Of a DNA stretch of 64,000 nucleotides, positions 57,217 through 64,000 are shown one piece after another; the first letter of the stretch is position 1; each line of letters opens with the position of its first letter. The translations under genes were made by a program, and so were the position numbers. This stretch comes from an uncultured Clostridia bacterium (lineage in GTDB: Bacteria > Bacillota > Clostridia > Oscillospirales > Acutalibacteraceae): NCBI GenBank assembly GCA_947593615.1, contig CANQDR010000001.1, positions 1 through 64,000 on the forward strand. Reading direction: 5' to 3'. Below the pieces are notes generated by a model that ran no database searches, was not told where the DNA came from, and saw nothing but the letters and a program-made list of their open reading frames with translations.

Positions 57217-58026
57217 TTATTGGTTTTGTGATTTTGCTTTGGGCTTTGATTTTTTCTTACTGCTCTTGCTTTGCTTTATCATATCATATAGAGCGGCAAT
57301 CGCGTCAGACACCGTTCCTACCTCGTCGATAAGACCTTCTTCGACGGCCTCTTCACCCTCAAGAATTGTTCCTATATCCATAACAAGCTCACCTGTATTG
57401 AGAACAAGCTGATTATATCTCTCTTTTGAAATTCCTGAATTTTCGGCAACAAAAGTTGTAATTCTGTCCTGCATTTTCTGAAAATATTCAAATGTCTGCG
57501 GAACACCGAGCGTGAGTCCGGTAGTACGTACAGGGTGAACAGTCATTGACGCACTTTTTGCTATAAAGCTTTTCTTCGCTGCAACAGCCAGAGGTATTCC
57601 GATTGAATGTCCTCCGCCGAGAACAATTGACACCGACGGTTTTTTCATGCCTGAAATCACTTCTGCAATGGCAAGACCAGCTTCGACATCACCGCCGACA
57701 GTATTAAGAAGAATAAGCAGTCCGTCTATGCGCTCATCCTCTTCAATTGAGACAAGCAGCGGAATTACGTGCTCATATTTTGTGGTTTTGTTCTGCTGAG
57801 AGAGAATATAGTGACCCTCAATCTGACCGATTATTGTAAGACAATGAATTATACTGTCCTTGTGTGCCGCTAATACCGAACCTGTTTCTCCAATCTGGTC
57901 GGTATGTTCTTCGTTAATAGGACTGTCATTTTCAAGCTTTTGAGGATTATCGTCGGCGCAAGGATTTTTTACGTAGTTATCCTTAGTCTTTTTCGCTGAC
58001 TTTGAATCTTTTGTTTTTTGTGACAT
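57217..58026 (-). CDS. tepA: TepA-like ClpP-family serine protease
   Basis: ClpP/crotonase-fold protease, related to Bacillus TepA (translocation-enhancing protein). From ATG 58026 (MSQKTKDSKSAKKTKD), after GGAGGTG, it has 269 residues; the track's longer start lies in the leader. A charged, disordered N-terminal ~60 residues precedes the fold; LILLNTVGGDVEAGLAIAEVI near 135-155; putative nucleophile in GGGHSIGIPLAVAAK near 165-180; then MTVHPVRTTG. The C-terminus is Lys/Ser-rich. It has two tandem repeat promoters upstream. Near ftsK, as in Bacillus. Confidence 0.88.
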   Translation of the reverse strand: MSQKTKDSKSAKKTKDNYVKNPCADDNPQKLENDSPINEEHTDQIGETGSVLAAHKDSIIHCLTIIGQIEGHYILSQQNKTTKYEHVIPLLVSIEEDERIDGLLILLNTVGGDVEAGLAIAEVISGMKKPSVSIVLGGGHSIGIPLAVAAKKSFIAKSASMTVHPVRTTGLTLGVPQTFEYFQKMQDRITTFVAENSGISKERYNQLVLNTGELVMDIGTILEGEEAVEEGLIDEVGTVSDAIAALYDMIKQSKSSKKKSKPKAKSQNQ

Positions 58027-58099
58027 TATAGTGCACCTCCGAGATTTATTCTCTCCAAAAAGCACAATATAATGTATAGGCAATAATAATTATGTTTCA

Positions 58100-58158
58100 A
58101 TGTTCTCTCAGCCGTCAAAATCTTTGATTTTGGCAACGGCGTGAGGTTATTATAACAT
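58100..58158 (-). repeat. 59-bp direct repeat, copy 1 (promoter plus leader hairpin of tepA)
   Basis: Identical to 58437-58495 except one base. Read on minus it contains an extended -10 (TGTTATAAT, ATTATA at 58149-58154) and, just after the predicted start, a hairpin GCCGTTGCCAAAATC ... GATTTTGACGGC, then TGAGAGAACAT. It lies about 75 bp upstream of the tepA start. No good -35 is visible for this copy. Confidence 0.85.
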
Positions 58159-58436
58159 AATTCTTCAGCGATAGCCGAAAGATGCTGCAAATCGGCAGAA
58201 TTTGTTAAAAAATTCTGTCTCTTGGTAATTTTTATTCAAAAGATAAAGACAAATGTGGAACCTCCGGCGAGGGTTCCCCACCGAAAAACAGTCCCCCGGA
58301 TTGTTTTTCGCCCCTCCTGCGCTTATAAATCAAATAATTTCGCAGCCTTTAGGCTGCAACGGGGGCGCTGCCCCTCGTCCCCGCCGCCTTTTGAAAAAGG
58401 CGGGCGAAAACTTTTAGCTTTTTTGCTGTTGTAAAA
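58159..58436. other. structured, GC-richer non-coding segment between direct repeats
   Basis: This 278-bp stretch between the 59-bp repeats has no convincing ORF and is more GC-rich than its surroundings. Inverted repeats follow each other: CAGAATTT/AAATTCTG (about 58197-58218), GAACC/GGGTTC (58258-58276), CGAAAAACA/TGTTTTTCG (58282-58310), GCAGCC/GGCTGC (58341-58356) and CCGCCTTTT/AAAAGGCGG (58384-58403). The minus-strand promoter in copy 2 would transcribe it. It may be a repeated genomic element or a structured leader RNA; I recognise no family. Confidence 0.6.
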
Positions 58437-58495
58437 ATGTTCTCTCAGCCGTCAAAATCTTCGATTTTGGCAACGGCGTGAGGTTATTATAACAT
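58437..58495 (-). repeat. 59-bp direct repeat, copy 2
   Basis: Second copy of the promoter-leader repeat, 337 bp from copy 1. It contains the extended -10 and the GCCGTTGCCAAAATC hairpin. The single difference from copy 1 falls in the hairpin loop (TTCGAT against TTTGAT on plus), so pairing is preserved. Confidence 0.85.
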
Positions 58496-58514
58496 TTCAT
58501 CCAACTTTTTTCAA
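58486..58514 (-). promoter_or_regulatory. distal tepA-direction promoter
   Basis: On the minus strand TTGAAA (58509-58514), 17 bp, TATAAT (58486-58491), with TGT before the -10. The -35 is outside the repeat, the -10 inside it. Transcription would run through the structured segment toward tepA, giving a leader of about 450 nt. Confidence 0.65.
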
Positions 58515-58606
58515 TCTTTTTAGGGTATATTTCTTATAAACAATAATTATTTTAAAGAATTATTGTACTATTAAAGAAATATTTGTTATTATGGAGTGAT
58601 ATTTAA

Positions 58607-59911
58607 TTGACGTCCGACATAATTATGGGTATTGTCGTTGCTGTTCTTGTACTGCTTTCGGCATTTTTTTCGGCAACTGAAACGGCATTTTCATTTGTCA
58701 ACAAAATCCGAATCCAGCAGAGCGTAGATAACGGAAATAAAAAGTCTAAAAACGCTCTTTATGTAATTGAACATTTTGACAATGCCCTGACTACAATTCT
58801 TATCTGCAATAACATTGTAAACCTAAGCTGTTCTTCAATTGCGACTGTACTTTGCCTGAGACTGTTCGGAGATATAGGCACGGCTATTGCCACGGGTGCT
58901 ACAACTCTGCTTGTGCTCACCTTTGGCGAGGTAATTCCAAAATGCCTTGCAAAGGAACACTGCGACAGCTTTTCAATTAAAACCGCAGGTATTTTAAGAA
59001 TGCTTATGTTCATTCTTACTCCGCTGGTTTTTGTTTTTATAAAACTTAAATCCCTTGCACTTAAAATCGCAGGAGGTTCAGAGGACATCCCGTCTGTTAC
59101 GGAGAATGAACTTAAATATATTGTAGAAAGTATTGAGGAAGAGGGCGTTCTTGAAGAAAGTGAAAGTGAAATGGTTCGCTCTGCTCTTGATTTTGACGAA
59201 AAAACCGCCGAGGAGATATTAACTCCGCGTGTTGACGTTACTTTTATAAGCGTTGACGACAGTCAGGAGAAAATCAAAGATATAATAATTGAGCACAGAT
59301 ATTCGCGTATTCCCGTATATGAGGAAACAGTTGACCACATAGTGGGTATTCTTCATACTAGAGATTATCTTGAATCGCTTGCGGACGGCAAAGCACCGAA
59401 TGTGCGTGATATTATGCAGCCGCCCTACTTTGTTTTCAGAACACAGCAGCTTTCAAAAATATTAAGTGCATTTAAGCGTACAAAAATTCATCTTGCTATA
59501 GTAACCGATGAATACGGCGGAACTCTGGGTATTGTTACAATGGAGGACTTGCTTGAAGAGATCGTGGGTGAAATATGGGACGAAGATGAAGAAATCGAAC
59601 ATAATTACTACAAAATAGGCAAAAACGAGTTTCTTGTAAACGGCGATATTGAGCTTGACGATATGCTTGCACTGTTTGATATGGATGAAAACGACATAGA
59701 AAGCGACAGTATCACCGTAGGAGGTTTCATTCTTGAAAATGCGGGTACTATTCCCCACAAGCGTGAAAGCATTGAAGCAAGCGGTTTCAGATTTACCGTT
59801 ATGGAGGTAAAAGACCAGAGAATAATCAGAGTGGTTGTGAAAAAGCTCGACAAAGAAAATCCTGAAAATGATGAAAACGACAGCGAAACAAAAATAAATA
59901 CAGACGAATAA
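58607..59911 (+). CDS. CNNM/CorC-type hemolysin-family membrane protein
   Basis: 434 residues. N-terminal DUF21 (CNNM) domain with three or four helices (about 1-190; FFSATETAFSFVNKIRIQ near 18-35 is the signature), then a CBS pair (about 205-325; LTPRVDVTFISVD, YSRIPVYEE, VTDEYGGTLGIVTMEDLLEE), and a C-terminal CorC_HlyC domain ending acidic. Homologues take part in magnesium or sodium transport and cation homeostasis; the old hemolysin label is misleading. TTG start 58607 after GGAGTG. Monocistronic, terminator follows. Confidence 0.93.
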   Translation: MTSDIIMGIVVAVLVLLSAFFSATETAFSFVNKIRIQQSVDNGNKKSKNALYVIEHFDNALTTILICNNIVNLSCSSIATVLCLRLFGDIGTAIATGATTLLVLTFGEVIPKCLAKEHCDSFSIKTAGILRMLMFILTPLVFVFIKLKSLALKIAGGSEDIPSVTENELKYIVESIEEEGVLEESESEMVRSALDFDEKTAEEILTPRVDVTFISVDDSQEKIKDIIIEHRYSRIPVYEETVDHIVGILHTRDYLESLADGKAPNVRDIMQPPYFVFRTQQLSKILSAFKRTKIHLAIVTDEYGGTLGIVTMEDLLEEIVGEIWDEDEEIEHNYYKIGKNEFLVNGDIELDDMLALFDMDENDIESDSITVGGFILENAGTIPHKRESIEASGFRFTVMEVKDQRIIRVVVKKLDKENPENDENDSETKINTDE

Positions 59912-59919
59912 TTAAATTC

Positions 59920-59960
59920 AGCCGTACACCACTGATGTTTTGTGATGTACGGCTTTTATT
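59920..59960 (+). terminator. terminator after the CNNM gene
   Basis: Stem AGCCGTACA/TGTACGGCT with a 17-nt loop that can pair further, followed by TTTATT. Confidence 0.8.
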
Positions 59961-60044
59961 ACGCGTTTTATTCTTTTGATTTTATACTAAGGTATGGCTA
60001 AAAATTCTCCGAAACATAAATTTTATGTTGGTTAGAGTTTAATA

Positions 60045-60428
60045 TTAACGATGTTTTTTATTCATCAGCTTGCAAAGACCGCTGACAGGAATACACAATA
60101 ACGCCCACAAAATGCTGTAAAACGGGCAAATTTGACCCTTAATATTGAATCTGCAATTTGAGTAATCCCATACATTAAGCTTGTATTTGAGATTTACAAT
60201 ACATCCACAGCAAAATTCCATTGCTGTAATTATTGCACTTCCCGAAAGGCATTTTGAAATCATTTTCATATTTGAGTGTTTTTTATAAAATTTGAACAGA
60301 GATACAAAGCAGGTTCCGCCCGTGACAGCCATTGTCCAGTGAGTTCTTCTGCGCCACAGTATTTCAAGCAGAGCATAACCTATGCCGCCTATTGTAAATA
60401 AAATACAATTGCTTTTTAAGTTCTTCAA
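60045..60428 (-). CDS. CmpB-like small membrane protein (putative ABC transporter type IV family)
   Basis: About 127 residues, four membrane helices. The pattern GGIGYALLEILWRRRTHWTM (about 14-33), then GGTCF, ITAMEFCCGCIVNLK and VWDYSNCRFNIKGQICPFYS matches the family labelled putative ABC-transporter type IV (CmpB); the transport label is weakly founded and function is unknown. The track starts at a GTG inside a terminator stem; TTG 60428 lies at the end of the T-run and is spaced behind GGTGA, so I place the start there with low certainty. Confidence 0.75.
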   Translation of the reverse strand: MKNLKSNCILFTIGGIGYALLEILWRRRTHWTMAVTGGTCFVSLFKFYKKHSNMKMISKCLSGSAIITAMEFCCGCIVNLKYKLNVWDYSNCRFNIKGQICPFYSILWALLCIPVSGLCKLMNKKHR

Positions 60429-60466
60429 AAAAATCACCGACTTTAGTTTTGGTTAATGTCGGTGAT
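60426..60466 (-). terminator. terminator of comEC-holA-rnmV overlapping the next gene's start
   Basis: Perfect 9-bp stem ATCACCGAC/GTCGGTGAT with a 16-nt loop and seven T residues on the minus strand. Its 3' arm contains the likely Shine-Dalgarno (GGTGA) and the T-run runs into the proposed TTG start of the CmpB-like gene. Confidence 0.8.
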
Positions 60467-60527
60467 ATTATACCGGTGCGCGTCAGATACTTTAAATTAA
60501 CTTAAATTAATATCAGCTTCGGTAATA

Positions 60528-61121
60528 TTAATTTGTTATGATTTTATTAACAATATTTTTTAGTTCTTCAAAAGAATATAAACAGTTGAGTGCCGTCAGC
60601 ATTGCGTTGGTTGAAAGATATTTAGGCAAATTAAGATATTTTAAAAGCTTTTTTCGGTTTTTATCTGCGTTTTCAGTTCCCGTAAGTCCCAGACAGAATA
60701 AGTCCGATTTTTTAATTTTATTTTCATTAGGCATATCTTCGCCGATAATTACGGCTCCGCTTCTTTTTATCGCCTCAATTATCACATCGTCGCTTACTCC
60801 CTCCACACCTAAAAATCCCTCCTTGCTTCTTTGGGATTTTCTCTTTTCCTTGCCCTCTATCTGAGGAATGTAACAATGCTTGATTTTTGATTTATCAATT
60901 GTGCCCTTTAAAAAATTACGTATCACAAAACCCGCGCCGTCACTGTCTGTAAAGACAAGAATTCCTCTGACATCAGCAATTTTTCTGATTAAATTCTGCT
61001 TTTCCCTGTCGGAAAACACACGAAATCCGTTGGTTTCAATTATCGGTGCGTCTACTATTGAACTGAGCTTGATTTTATCATATCTGCCCTCTACTATAAT
61101 TGCCTCTTTTATTTTCAGCAC
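60528..61121 (-). CDS. rnmV: ribonuclease M5
   Basis: Toprim-domain nuclease that matures the 5' and 3' ends of 5S rRNA. 197 residues: Toprim domain with the catalytic Glu in EAIIVEGRYDKIKL (6-19) and the acidic motif VFTDSDGAGF near 56-65, then a DUF4093 C-terminal domain (GLTGTENADKNRKKLLKYL). GTG start behind GAGGAGGG, overlapping the holA stop by one base (TAGTG), so coupled. 5S rRNA is not in the window. Confidence 0.93.
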   Translation of the reverse strand: MLKIKEAIIVEGRYDKIKLSSIVDAPIIETNGFRVFSDREKQNLIRKIADVRGILVFTDSDGAGFVIRNFLKGTIDKSKIKHCYIPQIEGKEKRKSQRSKEGFLGVEGVSDDVIIEAIKRSGAVIIGEDMPNENKIKKSDLFCLGLTGTENADKNRKKLLKYLNLPKYLSTNAMLTALNCLYSFEELKNIVNKIITN

Positions 61122-62164
61122 TAAATTCTGCCCTCCTCAGCAATAAGAAGCAAACGCGCGATAAGCTGTTCCATATACAGTCTTGCATTTACTGCTGTTG
61201 TTTTGAACTTTTCGTCTGCCTCTATCAGCACATCAAGGCTCTTTCTCAATGCCTCAGTCGAAACCCTTGAAGTTGCTTTTCTGGCATTAGCAAGCGTAAA
61301 CGCTCTGTTTTTGTAGCTGAAATCCTTTGCTACATTATCCTTTAAAACACCGCATTCATCGGCTACTCTTATTCTGTAGGCGTCAATATATGATGCTGAA
61401 AGCACATAGAGCATCATAATGGGTTCTTCCCGCTGATAAAAAAGCAAATCAAGCGTATTGTACGCTTTCTGACCGTTGCCGTTAAGCACAGCGTCTGAGA
61501 GAGCAAATATTTTTGTTTCAAGATTTACCGTTGCAAGCTTGTTTATATCGTCAAGTGAAATTTCTTCTGCGGATGAATAAGCGCAGATTTTAGCCACCTC
61601 GTTTTTAAGCAAATTAAGGTCGTCGCCGCAGTAAGAAATCAACTTTGAAGCATTTATATGCGAAATCATTTTTCCGTTTTCATTCGCCCATTTTGCGATA
61701 TACCTCTCAATCATAGACTGATTAAGCTTGTTGAATTCACAAACAGAACCGAGCTTTTCCGCCTTTTTCAAAAAGGCTTTAAATGCCGAAAGATTTTTTG
61801 ACGGACTGTATGTGGGCATTGAAACAATCAGGACAGTTCCGTCAACAACGCTGTCTGTAATATCTTTAAAACGATCAAGCGAGTTTTTATCCATATTATC
61901 AAAATAAATATCAGTTGCCAGAACACAGTTATATTCACTCATAAACGGCACAATTTGCAAAGACGCGGCAAAATCATCAAGGTCAATATCTCCGCTGAAG
62001 TTATGATAGTTGAAATCAGACGGATTTTTTCCCGCAACAGCCTCAACGAGCATTTGAGTATACCGCTTAATAAACATCTGCTCGCTTCCGTAAATAACGT
62101 AAACAGGTGAAAACTGCTTTGATTTTATTTGTTTTTTCAGCTCAGCCTCAGTTATTTTAGCCAT
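61121..62164 (-). CDS. holA: DNA polymerase III subunit delta
   Basis: Wrench subunit of the clamp loader that opens the sliding clamp. 347 residues. N-terminal FSPVYVIYGSEQMFIKRYTQML near 18-39 is the family opening; domain II with YCGDDLNLLKNEVAKICAY near 178-196; C-terminal collar domain EPIMMLYVLSASYIDAYR near 250. CGGAGG precedes the ATG. It lies 13 bp after comEC, the well-known comEC-holA order in Firmicutes. Confidence 0.95.
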   Translation of the reverse strand: MAKITEAELKKQIKSKQFSPVYVIYGSEQMFIKRYTQMLVEAVAGKNPSDFNYHNFSGDIDLDDFAASLQIVPFMSEYNCVLATDIYFDNMDKNSLDRFKDITDSVVDGTVLIVSMPTYSPSKNLSAFKAFLKKAEKLGSVCEFNKLNQSMIERYIAKWANENGKMISHINASKLISYCGDDLNLLKNEVAKICAYSSAEEISLDDINKLATVNLETKIFALSDAVLNGNGQKAYNTLDLLFYQREEPIMMLYVLSASYIDAYRIRVADECGVLKDNVAKDFSYKNRAFTLANARKATSRVSTEALRKSLDVLIEADEKFKTTAVNARLYMEQLIARLLLIAEEGRI

Positions 62165-62176
62165 TTATGCCTCCGT

Positions 62177-64000
62177 TTAAATTTCAATACTCACTTTGCC
62201 GTTTTGAGCAAAATATATTTTCTCCGAAATTTCTTTAAGAGAATTTAATTTTCGAGTGTACTGTTCCCTGCTTCCCGTAAAAATAATCGTATTACATTTT
62301 AAAAGCTCGCAATTATCGGGAATTGAATCAATCATAAGATAATCTGCCGTTCTGTAGATTTCAGGGAGCTCTGCCGCGTCTCCTCCGTCGGGAATAAACA
62401 GCAAACTTCTTTTGTCTGACCTGACAAACTGATAGGTTACACCGTCAATATTCAGCACATCATCTGTTGTATGCGCTGTAATATTAAGCGTAAAATGAAC
62501 ATTATCTCCGAATTTGTTCCTGCTTTGTCCGTCATAATTTTGCAGTATCTTCTGATTAACACTGTTCTTATCATATACCAAAACATTAGACACGTCAAAC
62601 TCATTTATAAAACGAGGAAGATAACTTGAATATTTATTTTTCTGATTTGGAATTATAATATTATCTATATTTACAAAATCATTTGAAATATCTTCAATTG
62701 CGTCATCTGATTTTCCGCTGTAACCGCCGCAGGAAAGCAGAGTTATATTATAACCGCACTCAACAGAGGCAGTAGTTCCGCTGTCTGTGTTATAAACATT
62801 TAGAGTTGTTGTATTATAATCTATGAATGTATAAACCGCCCAGCCAAGCATCAATGTAATTACAGAAAATGCGATTGAACATTTAATATAAAAGCTCTTT
62901 GCTCTTGCAGCATATCCTGTAAATACAAGCAATATTGTAACCGCAAGCCATACATAAAAGTAAATCTTATCCGAATTTACCGAGCAGTAAGGAACAGACA
63001 CAAAAACTGAGATTATCCATAAAAACAGCCTGCTGACAAGGCCAGCCGTAAGTGCAAACGGATAAGCTAAAAATGAAATAAGCGGACACAGAAACAAAGT
63101 CGATGAAAGCATTGCGCAAATCAGTATTATGCTTACCAGCGGTTCGGCAAAAAATGAGACAAATACAACAAGCGGCGAAATTCTGCCGAAAGCAATCGTT
63201 GTTACGGGAATAATCCATATGGAAGCGGAAACCGACACTGCAATCAGGTTTGCCGCCGCTTTCATAATTTTGCTTTTCAATTTAAGTTTTTTAACAATAA
63301 ATGAGTTTACTTTGTTTGACCACAAAATTATGCCTAATGTTGCAACAAAAGAAAGTATCATTCCTATATCGCCTACTACATAAGGGTTTAAAACAGTCAG
63401 CACAATTGCCGCCGCACCGATAGAATTAAGCGAATCGGATTTTCGTAATACAACCGTTGAACAGTATGTAAGAATAAGCATTACACCGGACCTTATAACT
63501 GACGGAGCAAAACCCGTAACAGCCATAAATGAAAGTACGGTTATGCAAACAAAAACACACAGCACCATTCTGTTTTTCGTAAATTTCTTTAAAATAAATA
63601 AAATAAATGAGGTTATAATCGACAGGTGCATACCTGAAACCACAATCAAAAACGAAGTTCCCGTATTTGTAAAATTACTTCTTACATCATATGTAAGCGC
63701 CTGCTTATCGCCTAACAAAACAGCTCTGCAAAGCGATGAGTAATCTTCGGGAAGCAAGGTGTCAAGAGAGGACTTCATAGCCTTTCTCGCATCTACAGCA
63801 TAAGCGTACAGCGAAAACTGCTTTTCACCTGTTCTTTCAATTGAAAATTCATCATCTGTATATGCCGTGAAGAAAATACCCTTGCTCAAAAGGTTGTTGT
63901 TGTCGGTTTTATATATATGCAGCTTTACTTTTATACGTTCAAATTCTTCAACACGCAAATCAGAATACGAAATGAGGCGAATTTTTATATCTGCGCTTTC
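62177..64000 (-). CDS. comEC: DNA internalization protein ComEC/Rec2, 5'-truncated by the window
   Basis: Transmembrane channel for single-stranded DNA uptake. The frame stays open to base 64000, so the track's TTG start at 63958 is not the true one; about 607 codons are visible. The competence domain has LCRAVLLGDKQALTYDVR and the signature FLIVVSGMHLSIIT near the N-terminal third, with about ten membrane helices. The C-terminal ~210 residues sit where the metallo-beta-lactamase domain should be, but the HxHxDH motif is absent (IIIPNQKNKYSSYL is in its place), so this domain looks inactive. It heads the comEC-holA-rnmV string. Confidence 0.92.
   Translation of the reverse strand, partial: ESADIKIRLISYSDLRVEEFERIKVKLHIYKTDNNNLLSKGIFFTAYTDDEFSIERTGEKQFSLYAYAVDARKAMKSSLDTLLPEDYSSLCRAVLLGDKQALTYDVRSNFTNTGTSFLIVVSGMHLSIITSFILFILKKFTKNRMVLCVFVCITVLSFMAVTGFAPSVIRSGVMLILTYCSTVVLRKSDSLNSIGAAAIVLTVLNPYVVGDIGMILSFVATLGIILWSNKVNSFIVKKLKLKSKIMKAAANLIAVSVSASIWIIPVTTIAFGRISPLVVFVSFFAEPLVSIILICAMLSSTLFLCPLISFLAYPFALTAGLVSRLFLWIISVFVSVPYCSVNSDKIYFYVWLAVTILLVFTGYAARAKSFYIKCSIAFSVITLMLGWAVYTFIDYNTTTLNVYNTDSGTTASVECGYNITLLSCGGYSGKSDDAIEDISNDFVNIDNIIIPNQKNKYSSYLPRFINEFDVSNVLVYDKNSVNQKILQNYDGQSRNKFGDNVHFTLNITAHTTDDVLNIDGVTYQFVRSDKRSLLFIPDGGDAAELPEIYRTADYLMIDSIPDNCELLKCNTIIFTGSREQYTRKLNSLKEISEKIYFAQNGKVSIEI

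Overview
The window is AT-rich (roughly 38-40 percent GC by eye) and reads as chromosome of an anaerobic, endospore-lineage Firmicute, most likely a gut Clostridia of the Ruminococcaceae/Oscillospiraceae type. Supporting this: sporulation genes yqfC, yqfD and ylbJ; a secreted cysteine protease ending in a type I dockerin (the cellulosome/amylosome docking module); Firmicute gene clusters such as gdpP-rplI-dnaB-tilS-hpt; and many TTG/GTG starts behind strong Shine-Dalgarno sites. I see no rRNA, tRNA, CRISPR array, transposase or plasmid function.

Layout. 1-424: terminators and a candidate small RNA. 425-9053 (minus): complete nine-gene V-type ATPase operon H-I-K-E-C-F-A-B-D; the proteolipid carries the full set of sodium ligands known from Enterococcus hirae. 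9305-15021 (plus): YbaK deacylase, then a TetR regulator with a likely self-operator, an RND exporter with a very large coiled-coil insertion, and a UPF0145 protein. 15190-16833: dockerin cysteine protease. 16963-18224 (minus): an isolated phage-type lysis cassette (XhlA-like protein, holin, amidase) with no other phage genes. 18429-31223 (minus): uvrA, ftsH, hpt, tilS, dnaB, rplI, gdpP, RNase J. 31649-33839 (plus): rnhA, cysteine desulfurase, NifU-like scaffold. 33895-42860 (minus): flavin reductase, nrdR, D,D-carboxypeptidase, recG, fakA, ymdB, yqfD, yqfC. 42934-46453 (plus): ylbJ, asnB, PAP2 phosphatase. 46514-58026 (minus): DUF5131 protein, S66 peptidase, mscL with a zinc-ribbon tail, tyrS, a stand-alone ComEC-like hydrolase, ygiQ, ftsK/spoIIIE, uppP, tepA. 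58027-58606: a structured gap with 59-bp direct repeats that each carry an extended -10 and a leader hairpin. 58607-59911 (plus): CNNM/CorC-type protein. 60045-64000 (minus): CmpB-like membrane protein, RNase M5, holA and a 5'-truncated comEC whose metallo-hydrolase domain lacks its metal motif.

Most of the window is housekeeping: ion-motive energy, DNA repair and replication, RNA decay, Fe-S assembly, wall synthesis and sporulation. The less ordinary parts are the RND pump with the coiled-coil insert, the orphan lysis cassette behind a terminator, the duplicated promoter-leader unit before tepA, the apparently split ComEC function, the zinc-ribbon MscL and the small-RNA candidate at the left edge. 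All function calls rest on reading motifs by eye; no database search was possible.
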